Positions 1 through 5,658 of a stretch of DNA of 10,753 bases are shown here, in pieces (the first letter of the stretch is position 1; each line of letters starts with the position of its first letter). The position numbers and the translations under genes were made by a program. The notes below the pieces were generated by a model, which worked only from the letters and a program-made list of their open reading frames with translations, was not told the DNA's origin and ran no database searches. The DNA is from Patescibacteria group bacterium (GTDB lineage: Bacteria > Patescibacteriota > Gracilibacteria > UBA1369 > PNNO01). Location: NCBI GenBank assembly GCA_018821175.1, contig JAHJMX010000044.1, forward strand, positions 1 to 10,753, written 5' to 3'.

Positions 1-465
1 GATCTCATTAGTTTGCTCAATAACAACTTCTTTCACTTCATAGCCATCCTTTGGATCACCTTGCAAAGTGTACTCGATCGGCAATTCTTTTTCGGCCTTC
101 GCTTCAATCCTCACTTTTAAGCTCGACGGCTCAACTTTAAGCACACTAACGTCCGGGTTTTTAGAGCTAACAACAACCGCAACTTCCCTCTCCCCTTCAA
201 TTACATCCGTCAAATCAACATATGCCTCAAAATCACTAGGAGAAATGTTTTTTACATCCAAACGACTACCAATCCGTAATCTCAAACTCACTGAATCAAG
301 ATCTTTGGAAATAGTTAGATTTTCTGATAAATTAAATGTTTTAACCGGGATTTTGTCAGGCAAAGTATAGAAAGTGTTTTCCGCCCCAACAATTAATATC
401 CAAAAAATTATAGCAGCAAGCACCGCTATAACCTTAAGTTCCCAATTTGCAAGAAAACTCTTCAT
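1..465 (-). CDS. cdaR: YbbR-domain regulator of CdaA (CdaR-like), C-terminus cut by window start
   Basis: The frame is open for all 155 codons from an ATG at 465 to the window edge, so the C-terminus is missing. Residues about 7-27 form one hydrophobic segment (from NWELKVIAVLAA to FWILIVG), which predicts an N-terminal membrane anchor with the rest outside the cytoplasm. Beyond it are YbbR-type strands: a segment ending in YVDLTDVIEGE, then a PSSLKVRIEAKAEKELP stretch that matches the usual end of one YbbR repeat and start of the next. CdaR proteins bind and modulate the membrane cyclase CdaA. The start overlaps the cdaA stop by one base (TAATG), which indicates one operon and probable translational coupling. 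Family assignment rests on repeat pattern and context; the number of YbbR repeats cannot be known here. Confidence 0.88.
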   Translation of the reverse strand, partial: MKSFLANWELKVIAVLAAIIFWILIVGAENTFYTLPDKIPVKTFNLSENLTISKDLDSVSLRLRIGSRLDVKNISPSDFEAYVDLTDVIEGEREVAVVVSSKNPDVSVLKVEPSSLKVRIEAKAEKELPIEYTLQGDPKDGYEVKEVVIEQTNEI

Positions 466-1337
466 TATTTTTTCTTTTTAAAGAATGTTTTTCCTTTCTT
501 ATCTGCATATTGTCCCACGTGATAAAATTTCTCTAACAAATCCTGCAATCTCTCAGGTTTGATCTCCCCTTCAAGTTTGCCATCATATGCATACGAAATA
601 GTTCCACGTTCCTCTGAAACAACTATGATGTGGGCATCAGTATTCTCAGAAAGACCAATTGCCGCTTTATGTCTTGTCCCAAGGTATCTATCGTGTTGTT
701 TTTTGTATGAATGTGGCAAAACACAAGCTGCATAAGTAATTTTATCTCCTTCAACAATAACAGCCCCATCATGCAAAGGTGCTTTTGGGAAAAATATAGT
801 CAAAAGCATTTCCTTACTCAATTTAGCATTAATAGGCACCCCTGTTTCGGCATATTCATTCAAAAGAACATCTTTTTTAAGAACTATAAGTGCGCCAATT
901 CTTGCCTCAGCCATAATCACGCACGCCTCAGTTAAATTACTAATTACAATATCTGCAGCCTTCACACTAGTACTTCCAAAAAGTCTGGTTTGTCCAAGTT
1001 TCTCAAGCCCCCGTCTAAGTTCTTGTTGAAAAATAACCGGAATCGCAACGAGCATAACGGTCAATGATCGATCAAGTAACCATCCGGTCGCAAAAAGTTG
1101 CAAAGCCTGACTGAGCAAAAAGATAAACGCCAAAATAGAAAGCCCAATCAAAATGTGAATTGCGCGACTCCCTTTAATAAGCGCAAAAATGTAATAAAAA
1201 ACGATCGATACAATCAAAATATCAATCAAAACTTGTGGCCATGAAAATTGTAAAAGCATTAAATTCTCCCAAAAACCACCAATCTCTCTTGCAATAAAAA
1301 GGATAAATTCAGCCACTGCATTATTTATATAATCCAT
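465..1337 (-). CDS. cdaA: Membrane diadenylate cyclase CdaA (c-di-AMP synthase)
   Basis: CdaA condenses two ATP into the second messenger c-di-AMP, which in other bacteria controls osmolyte and potassium transport and cell-wall homeostasis. From the ATG at 1337 the product is 290 residues, close to the family norm. Hydrophobic helices occupy about residues 37-103, followed by the linker VIFQQELRRGLEKLG and the DisA_N cyclase domain with PLHDGA (DGA at 190-192) and GTRHKAAIG (RHK at 222-224). The family consensus of the second motif is RHR, so the third position is a conservative Arg-to-Lys change. An in-frame TTG at 1361 would add eight residues, but it lies only about six bases from the predicted transcription start and inside a terminator hairpin, so the ATG is preferred. 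The next gene downstream is the CdaR partner. No glmM follows within the window. Confidence 0.95.
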   Translation of the reverse strand: MDYINNAVAEFILFIAREIGGFWENLMLLQFSWPQVLIDILIVSIVFYYIFALIKGSRAIHILIGLSILAFIFLLSQALQLFATGWLLDRSLTVMLVAIPVIFQQELRRGLEKLGQTRLFGSTSVKAADIVISNLTEACVIMAEARIGALIVLKKDVLLNEYAETGVPINAKLSKEMLLTIFFPKAPLHDGAVIVEGDKITYAACVLPHSYKKQHDRYLGTRHKAAIGLSENTDAHIIVVSEERGTISYAYDGKLEGEIKPERLQDLLEKFYHVGQYADKKGKTFFKKKK

Positions 1338-1372
1338 AAAAAAAGGGCGACTAATACTCAAATTACCGCCCC
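1338..1372 (-). terminator. Intrinsic terminator of the cupredoxin-like gene, abutting the cdaA start
   Basis: On the minus strand GGGCGG (1371-1366) pairs with TCGCCC (1350-1345), with one G bulge, then TAAT pairs with ATTA around the loop TTGAGT. Seven T follow at 1344-1338, directly before the cdaA ATG. The hairpin lies 35 bases after the stop of the upstream gene. Its first arm overlaps the predicted cdaA transcription start (about 1367), so a transcript begun there should not form it. Confidence 0.65.
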
Positions 1373-1373
1373 A

Positions 1374-1402
1374 ATTCTACGTAAAAGATATTAAAACATC
1401 AA
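1374..1402 (-). promoter_or_regulatory. Candidate sigma70-type promoter of cdaA-cdaR
   Basis: TTGATG (1402-1397) is separated by 17 bp from TAGAAT (1379-1374). The box ends 36 nt before the cdaA ATG, with the predicted start near 1367. The -35 box overlaps the last codons and stop of the cupredoxin-like gene. Similar boxes with the same spacer precede most genes in this window. Confidence 0.55.
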
Positions 1403-1406
1403 GCAA

Positions 1407-2243
1407 TTAAGCATGAGATTTTGATGTAATTTGTTTTGCCAACCAAAATGATGCAATCAATAAGAAAACATAAATGAATTCTTCTGGACCTGAATTTGCA
1501 AGTTCTGTACGAGGAGTCCCGTATTCAGTCTCTTCTTCAGGACCTTGGAATACAGCTTCCCCATCAAAATCATCATCTGCAGCAGGATATAGACTATCTT
1601 CTTGGACTTCAGCATCTTCAAGATCAATTGGATCAGGAGCCATAGTCAAAATTGCATCTTCCCCCACAGTCTCTTCATCGACTATTGTTTCTTCATCAGT
1701 CGTATCTTCCTCAACTATTGTTTCTTCTTCATCAACAATCGGAGTAGTAGTTATAGTTTCTTCAGCCACACCTGAAACAGCTATAGCACAATCACTATCA
1801 ATCTCTTCCGATTCTGCTCCCACACAAATTTTACCTGTCATAAATGGATATAACGAACAATTGTAATAATAAACTCCAGGTTCTTCAAATGTATTGCTAA
1901 AAGTATCTCCTAATGAAAGTAAATCGCTTTCAAATGCATCCCCGGAAGTTGTCACATCTTCAGGATCATAAGATGTAATTGTATGTTGTACATCTGCATT
2001 AGCCTCAGATTCATCATGGAGCCAGCTAACAGTTGTATTCACATCAACTCGTATTACATCTGGATCAAAAGCAAAATCCTGGATTCGGATCAAGCTAGTG
2101 TCGGTTTCAACTGTCTCGGTTTCATTCCCGATCACTTGCGCCTTCAAATCATCAGTTGGCAATTGAACCCAATAAGCAAGTAAAGCTATTAAGCTCACAA
2201 GAACAATCGAAACTACTGTATTTATTTTTGTTTTAATGTCCAT
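1407..2243 (-). CDS. Membrane-anchored cupredoxin-like protein with acidic linker and altered copper site
   Basis: From the ATG at 2243 the product is 278 residues: an N-terminal hydrophobic segment (residues about 9-27), a plastocyanin/amicyanin-like domain (about 50-141), a long Asp/Glu/Thr-rich linker with repeated ETIV units (about 143-250), and a C-terminal hydrophobic helix (about 256-270) ending in a basic tail. The cupredoxin signature is visible as QHTITS and YYYNCSLYPFMTGKI. Ligands expected are His, Cys, His and Met; His (87), Cys (129) and Met (135) are present, but the second His is Tyr (132). The domain is probably held outside the membrane on the linker; electron transfer or copper handling is inferred. 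An in-frame ATG at 2303 would add 20 residues, including a lysine-rich stretch encoded by an A-rich leader, and seems less likely. The gene has its own promoter and a terminator just past its stop. Confidence 0.8.
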   Translation of the reverse strand: MDIKTKINTVVSIVLVSLIALLAYWVQLPTDDLKAQVIGNETETVETDTSLIRIQDFAFDPDVIRVDVNTTVSWLHDESEANADVQHTITSYDPEDVTTSGDAFESDLLSLGDTFSNTFEEPGVYYYNCSLYPFMTGKICVGAESEEIDSDCAIAVSGVAEETITTTPIVDEEETIVEEDTTDEETIVDEETVGEDAILTMAPDPIDLEDAEVQEDSLYPAADDDFDGEAVFQGPEEETEYGTPRTELANSGPEEFIYVFLLIASFWLAKQITSKSHA

Positions 2244-2259
2244 AATATTTATTTTAAAT

Positions 2260-2271
2260 TTTTGGTTTTTG
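2260..2271 (-). repeat. A/C-rich 12-mer in leader of cupredoxin-like gene, copy 1
   Basis: The minus strand reads CAAAAACCAAAA, 16 nt before the ATG at 2243. The same 12 bases occur in the leader of the repeat protein at 5000-5479. Both genes encode membrane-anchored products and lack a Shine-Dalgarno site. If translation began at 2303 this stretch would be coding. Confidence 0.4.
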
Positions 2272-2361
2272 ATTTTTTTTATCATGCAAACTTCACATGT
2301 CATGAAACAACCTTAGATTTAGATTAATTAGATCAATAAGTTGATTCGGAAAAATCTTAAT

Positions 2362-2390
2362 ATAATACCATACTTTTACCGCTTTCTGAA
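2362..2390 (-). promoter_or_regulatory. Extended -10 promoter of the cupredoxin-like gene
   Basis: TTCAGA (2390-2385) lies 17 bp from TATTAT (2367-2362), which is preceded by TGG to give an extended -10. The predicted transcription start is near 2355, leaving a leader of about 110 nt to the ATG at 2243, or about 50 nt to the alternative ATG at 2303. Confidence 0.5.
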
Positions 2391-2457
2391 GGGCATAGAG
2401 TGGACAACGGGGTAATTGTATGGCGTAATCATACTGTGCGCCTAATGTGATTTCACG

Positions 2458-3693
2458 CTATCCTTCATAAATCACCTCTCCTCTAAAGACCGTTTTTTGT
2501 ACTACGCTTGAATAATCAATGTCGTAACACAAATTATGAATAATTTCCTTTGGCTTCGCCGACTTAAAATTCGTTTTCAGTACAAGGAAATCTGCGGATT
2601 TCCCTTCTTTGAAATTACCAGTTTCAGCTCCAAATCCAAGGATTTTAGCTCCAGCTAATGTGGCATAATATAATGCAGAAACTTCGTTCACTACATATTC
2701 ACAAGCATCGATCCCAGCATGTGCCTCCAAAAAACCTCGCATCACATCAAGCATACTTGTTTTTGGACCAGCCCCAACATCCGTTGCAAGCGCAAACTCA
2801 ATTCCTTTGTTAAAAACTTTTTCAACAGGCATTCTCCCGCTATTTAAAGCTATATTCGACGTAGGGCAGTGTGCAATTTTTGTTCCAGTTTTCTTTAACA
2901 CGTCAAATTCTTCATCACTACAATGAATTGCATGCGCCACAATTGTTTTTGGCCCAAGCAAGCCAGCTTTCAAGTAAATATCCGTATAATTTTCTGCATT
3001 TGGGAATAATTTTGAAGTCATATCAATCACTTCATAATTTTCACTCAAATGTGTTTGTATAATTGCACCATACTTATTTGCTAAAGCAGCTCCTCCACAC
3101 ATCAACTCATTCGAACAAGTCATTGCAAAACGTGGTGTTATTGCATGTTTTTGCCCAAATTCCTCACACAAATCATCAACTCCTTCAAGCGAATCTTGAG
3201 TGTTTTCAGTAAGTTCCGCTGGTGAATTTTGATCCATCATTGCTTTACCAATAATCGCACGAATATTACATTCATTAAACATCTCTCTAGCGGCATTAAC
3301 ATGGATTGTCCCAAAAATACCAGCAGTCAAAGTCCCATGCTGGATCAAATCATCAAAAAATCTGCGTGCAACCTTTTTAGCGTAATCACTGCTTGCAAAT
3401 TTGATTTCTTCAGGCCAAATATAATTTCTTAACCAAGGTAAAAGATCATTCCCTGAAAATTTCCCACGCACATCATATTGTGGCAAATGCGTATGTACAT
3501 CAGAAAAAGCCGGAATAATTAAATCCTCACTAAAATCTTGAACTTCAATATCTTCCCCCTTATTTAATTTTTCAAATTTCCCATAAGATTCAATCCGCCC
3601 ATTTTCATCAACAAGAATCCCCCCATCTGCAAAAAACTCACACTCTGATGCAGAAATTGGATTCAATATTTTCCCTCTATAAAGTTTTTTCAT
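2458..3693 (-). CDS. guaD: Guanine deaminase
   Basis: The enzyme hydrolyses guanine to xanthine and ammonia in the cytoplasm, part of purine salvage and catabolism. The 411 residues cover the whole amidohydrolase fold. Zinc-site residues are visible as HTH (67, 69), the His of QTHLSEN (215), HAIH (254) and the Asp of ATDVGAG (305). Guanine-deaminase hallmarks include LPWLRNYIWPEE (85-96), TPRFAMTCS (186-194), ENYTDIYLKAGLL (234-246) and HCPTSN (275-280). The N-terminal start MKKLYRGKI fits the family's beta-sandwich. The gene is divergent from the 3835 gene and is followed by about 70 bases of non-coding sequence and then the cupredoxin promoter, with no terminator seen. Other amidohydrolases such as atrazine-type hydrolases are less likely because of the WLRNYIWP and PRF motifs. 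Confidence 0.93.
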   Translation of the reverse strand: MKKLYRGKILNPISASECEFFADGGILVDENGRIESYGKFEKLNKGEDIEVQDFSEDLIIPAFSDVHTHLPQYDVRGKFSGNDLLPWLRNYIWPEEIKFASSDYAKKVARRFFDDLIQHGTLTAGIFGTIHVNAAREMFNECNIRAIIGKAMMDQNSPAELTENTQDSLEGVDDLCEEFGQKHAITPRFAMTCSNELMCGGAALANKYGAIIQTHLSENYEVIDMTSKLFPNAENYTDIYLKAGLLGPKTIVAHAIHCSDEEFDVLKKTGTKIAHCPTSNIALNSGRMPVEKVFNKGIEFALATDVGAGPKTSMLDVMRGFLEAHAGIDACEYVVNEVSALYYATLAGAKILGFGAETGNFKEGKSADFLVLKTNFKSAKPKEIIHNLCYDIDYSSVVQKTVFRGEVIYEG

Positions 3694-3723
3694 AAACCTA
3701 TCCGTTATTAATACAAAATCCCC

Positions 3724-3752
3724 ACACTAAAAGCTCAATCACTACATCACAA
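3724..3752 (-). promoter_or_regulatory. Weak candidate promoter of guaD
   Basis: TTGTGA (3752-3747), a 17-bp spacer and TAGTGT (3729-3724) sit with exactly 30 nt between the -10 box and the guaD ATG. The -10 match is poor (three of six, at the key positions 1, 2 and 6). The call depends largely on the geometry shared with four stronger promoters in the window. Confidence 0.35.
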
Positions 3753-3775
3753 ATTTAAATACAAATCAACCATAC

Positions 3776-3804
3776 TTGACACTCCCCAGTTATTGTATTA
3801 TAAT
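3776..3804 (+). promoter_or_regulatory. Perfect consensus sigma70-type promoter
   Basis: TTGACA (3776-3781), a 17-bp spacer and TATAAT (3799-3804) match the consensus at all twelve positions. The predicted start near 3811 gives a leader of about 24 nt to the ATG at 3835. It rules out the upstream TTG at 3793, which lies inside the promoter. Confidence 0.85.
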
Positions 3805-3834
3805 AATCTCCTTTTGTATCCTGTAATCAAAATC

Positions 3835-4404
3835 ATGGTCTTTAATTTAGGACAAAATTTTGACGACTTGAATGGTTATATTGCCGATATAAAATCACGG
3901 CAGGCGTATGTTCCTTATGGTTTCAACAAACCCACAGAACCTGCAAAACAAGAAACACAGGAAAACGTCATAAATAGCTCTGTAGAGACGAAATCAAGCA
4001 ACAGTAAAGAGTTAGATTTACGAAAAAGAATTTCTACTTTAGCCTTGATGGTAGCTTCTTTAGAACAAAAAAATCAAACTCATAAAATGAAATTGAAAAC
4101 ATCCGCTATTATGTTGATGAGCCTTTTGAATAGACCTCAAGTACATCCCCAAATCATTGAAACTACAAAAGAAATTCCTGTTGTTATTCAATCTGTAATC
4201 GAAATTCTTGTTGAAAAACCAATGAATATCAATGAATCTTTAGACGCAATCCTAAATGAATGTTGCGATGACTATCAAAAACAAAAAGTTGTTAATGCTT
4301 TATTTAATGGACTTCATCCGGACAGAACAGGCATTCAAAATGAAAATCAAACAATGCTCATGGAACATTTGATAAAATTAAGATGCCAATTGAAAAATTC
4401 TTAG
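3835..4404 (+). CDS. Small protein with a J-domain-like HPD C-terminus, function unknown
   Basis: The 189-residue product is not recognised as a named family. Residues about 31-60 are a Ser/Asn/Lys/Glu-rich, probably disordered linker. Residues about 60-100 form a charged then hydrophobic helical stretch (LRKRISTLALMVASLEQ). The C-terminus (about 134-187) reads as helix (KQKVVNALFNGL), HPD plus R (161-164), a Gly/Asn loop and a last helix. This order resembles helix II, the HPD loop and helix III of a DnaJ J-domain, but the start of a normal J-domain is not clear. No signal peptide is seen. ATG at 3835 is chosen because the promoter is consensus and the alternative TTG at 3793 lies within it. 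No Shine-Dalgarno site is present. A terminator follows the stop. A co-chaperone role is only an inference. Confidence 0.75.
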   Translation: MVFNLGQNFDDLNGYIADIKSRQAYVPYGFNKPTEPAKQETQENVINSSVETKSSNSKELDLRKRISTLALMVASLEQKNQTHKMKLKTSAIMLMSLLNRPQVHPQIIETTKEIPVVIQSVIEILVEKPMNINESLDAILNECCDDYQKQKVVNALFNGLHPDRTGIQNENQTMLMEHLIKLRCQLKNS

Positions 4405-4410
4405 ATAATA

Positions 4411-4439
4411 TTCGCAAGAAAAACAAAATCTGCTAGAAT
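4411..4439 (+). promoter_or_regulatory. Extended -10 promoter of the YqeY gene
   Basis: TTCGCA (4411-4416), a 17-bp spacer and TAGAAT (4434-4439) preceded by TGC. The -10 box lies within the terminator hairpin of the gene before it; the predicted start is near 4446, beyond the first hairpin arm. The box ends 39 nt before the ATG. Confidence 0.5.
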
Positions 4440-4454
4440 TACTAGCGGTTTTTT
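4430..4454 (+). terminator. Intrinsic terminator of the HPD-protein gene
   Basis: CTGCTAG (4430-4436) pairs with CTAGCGG (4442-4448) around the loop AATTA, with one G-T pair, followed by six T (4449-4454). It begins 25 bases after the stop at 4404 and overlaps the YqeY promoter. Confidence 0.75.
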
Positions 4455-4478
4455 AAAATATTAATCACAATTATAAAA

Positions 4479-4925
4479 ATGTCTCTAAAAGATCAAGTAC
4501 AAAGTCAAATGATTGAAGCAATAAAGGCAAAAGATACGATTAAAACAAGTACTCTTCGCATGTTAAAAGCTGAAATTTTAAAATTCGAAACTTCTGGATC
4601 GAATAAAGAAACAACAGATGAGATATTGGTTTCAATTATTCAAAAACAACTAAAACAAAGAAAAGATGCAGCTGAGCAATATTTAAAAGGCGGACGACCT
4701 GAACTCGCAGAAAAAGAGGAACAAGAAGCAAAAATCCTTGAAGCATATCTGCCAGAACAAATGAGTGAAGAAGAAGTTCGTGGAATTATCAAAACTGTCA
4801 TCACGGAAGTCGGAGCAACATCAAAAGCTGATATTGGCAAAGTCATGGGAGCAATCATGACAAAAATCAAGGGGAAAGCAGACGGGAAAGTTATAAATCG
4901 TATAGTCCAAGAATTACTTGCATAG
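4479..4925 (+). CDS. yqeY: GatB/YqeY domain protein
   Basis: The 148 residues match the single-domain YqeY family over its full length: an N-terminal MSLKDQVQSQMIEAIKAKD helix, STLRMLKAEI, the charged AEKEEQEAKILEAYLP stretch (about 77-92), and ADIGKVMGAIMTKIKGKADG near the end. The family is related to the C-terminal helical part of GatB, the tRNA-binding region of the tRNA-dependent amidotransferase; stand-alone YqeY has no settled function, and a tRNA-related role is only suggested. It is soluble, with no signal peptide. The start is the first ATG after the promoter, in the A-rich context TTATAAAAATG without a Shine-Dalgarno site. A bidirectional terminator separates it from the convergent gene at 5000-5479. 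Confidence 0.93.
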   Translation: MSLKDQVQSQMIEAIKAKDTIKTSTLRMLKAEILKFETSGSNKETTDEILVSIIQKQLKQRKDAAEQYLKGGRPELAEKEEQEAKILEAYLPEQMSEEEVRGIIKTVITEVGATSKADIGKVMGAIMTKIKGKADGKVINRIVQELLA

Positions 4926-4942
4926 GAAAAAATATTCATATT

Positions 4943-4981
4943 AAAAAAAGGCCTTACAGTATTAATCCGTAAGACCTTTTT
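4943..4981. terminator. Bidirectional terminator between convergent genes
   Basis: AAAAAGG plus CTTAC (4945-4957) pairs with GTAAG plus CCTTTTT (4969-4981), with one C/A mismatch, around an 11-nt loop. A T-run follows the stem on each strand, so it can serve both yqeY (plus) and the repeat protein (minus), whose stop codons lie 18-20 bases away on either side. Confidence 0.85.
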
Positions 4982-4999
4982 GAAATTGAACTTAAATTT

Positions 5000-5479
5000 T
5001 TATTTAACTTGATTTAGAAGATCAGTTTCCAGTGCACCATCAGTCAAAACTTTTCCCAACACGTCATACATTAATGCACCATCAATAGTAACTCTTCCAA
5101 GCTTATCAGTTGCAACTTTTCCAAGTTTATCAAGATTATCAGTCAATATAGGGCTACCATCCTTATCATACATAAGTTCACCACCATAAGTTACACGTCC
5201 AAGCTTATCAAGGCCAAGCTTATCAAGTCCAAGCTTTCCTGCTTGATCAATCAAAACTTTTCCATCTTTTTCTAAAATAACTTTTCCATCAACATCAACA
5301 TCAGTTCCAAGCTTTTCAGTCCTAATCATCTCAGTCGCAGCTGGACGTAAATTCCTACTGAACATATTCCCTGCGAACAATTCTGGTTTTGCGATAAATA
5401 GTGCTGCAATAACAGCGCCAATAATCACAAGAACAGCGAGCACTTTGAGGATTAATCCTCTGTTTTTAGATTCTGCCAT
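5000..5479 (-). CDS. Single-TM protein with internal repeats, function unknown
   Basis: From the ATG at 5479 the product has 159 residues: a short basic head, one membrane helix (about 9-30), then a repeat-rich tail that should face outward. Two related units lie at about 91-116 and 125-150, both opening DKLGRVT and sharing ELMYD or ALMYD and LTD; shorter echoes are DGKVILEKDGKVLID (64-78) and a GLDKL tandem (84-93). The pattern of strands separated by Gly and Asp suggests a regular beta structure, but no family was recognised. The frame stays open upstream to 5635, but that part lies across the promoter at 5537-5565, so 5479 is the better start. The gene is divergent from asnS and convergent with yqeY. 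Pilin-like or surface structural roles are possible but unsupported. Confidence 0.75.
   Translation of the reverse strand: MAESKNRGLILKVLAVLVIIGAVIAALFIAKPELFAGNMFSRNLRPAATEMIRTEKLGTDVDVDGKVILEKDGKVLIDQAGKLGLDKLGLDKLGRVTYGGELMYDKDGSPILTDNLDKLGKVATDKLGRVTIDGALMYDVLGKVLTDGALETDLLNQVK
5199..5239. repeat. 15-bp tandem repeat inside the repeat-protein gene
   Basis: Two copies of CCAAGCTTATCAAGG/T (5199-5213 and 5214-5228) and a partial third (5229-5239) encode the GLDKL tandem. Related copies lie at 5097-5108 and 5121-5135. Units are in frame, so changes in copy number would keep the protein readable. Confidence 0.8.
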
Positions 5480-5501
5480 TTGAAAATGGGTTAAGAATTT
5501 G

Positions 5502-5513
5502 TTTTGGTTTTTG
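5502..5513 (-). repeat. A/C-rich 12-mer in leader of the repeat-protein gene, copy 2
   Basis: The minus strand reads CAAAAACCAAAA, 22 nt before the ATG at 5479, and is identical to the 12-mer at 2260-2271. It lies between the promoter (-10 at 5542-5537) and the start codon, so it is in the untranslated leader. Confidence 0.45.
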
Positions 5514-5536
5514 TTTTTTATATATAACCAATGTGT

Positions 5537-5565
5537 ATTATAACATATTCTATCACATGCGTAAA
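5537..5565 (-). promoter_or_regulatory. Extended -10 promoter of the repeat-protein gene
   Basis: TTTACG (5565-5560), a 17-bp spacer and a perfect TATAAT (5542-5537) preceded by TGT. The predicted start near 5530 gives a leader of about 50 nt, longer than those of the plus-strand genes. Confidence 0.65.
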
Positions 5566-5599
5566 GATATCGTTGGCGAGATTCTGGAGACATTAACCC

Positions 5600-5628
5600 T
5601 TGAATGAAAGCTTCCACTAAAGTAGAAT
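5600..5628 (+). promoter_or_regulatory. Promoter of asnS
   Basis: TTGAAT (5600-5605), a 17-bp spacer and TAGAAT (5623-5628), ending exactly 30 nt before the asnS ATG. It is divergent from the promoter at 5537-5565, with 34 bp between the two -35 boxes. Confidence 0.6.
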
Positions 5629-5658
5629 CATGCATGTTGATTCTATAAAATTCACAAA

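Noticed and set aside
68..370. Plus-strand 100-codon frame near the window start
   Set aside because: It is antisense to the clear YbbR-domain coding frame.
1474..1866. Serine-rich plus-strand reading frame of 130 codons
   Set aside because: It is antisense to the acidic linker of the cupredoxin-like gene; its Ser/Val richness is the complement of Glu/Asp/Thr codons, and it has no promoter.
2341..2366. Plus-strand promoter TTGATT/TATAAT for a small RNA
   Set aside because: The spacer is only 14 bp and there is no terminator or gene downstream on that strand; the TATAAT overlaps the better minus-strand extended -10.
2418..2434. tRNA-like anticodon arm (5-bp stem, 7-nt loop with GTA)
   Set aside because: The base before the would-be anticodon is C instead of the near-universal T, and no acceptor, D or T arms can be placed around it.
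4640..4939. Minus-strand reading frame of 99 codons over yqeY
   Set aside because: It is fully antisense to a well-supported conserved gene, with no family features.
5480..5635. N-terminal extension of the repeat protein by 52 residues
   Set aside because: The segment overlaps an extended -10 promoter with a perfect TATAAT and its leader; the ATG at 5479 starts a normal membrane-anchor sequence.
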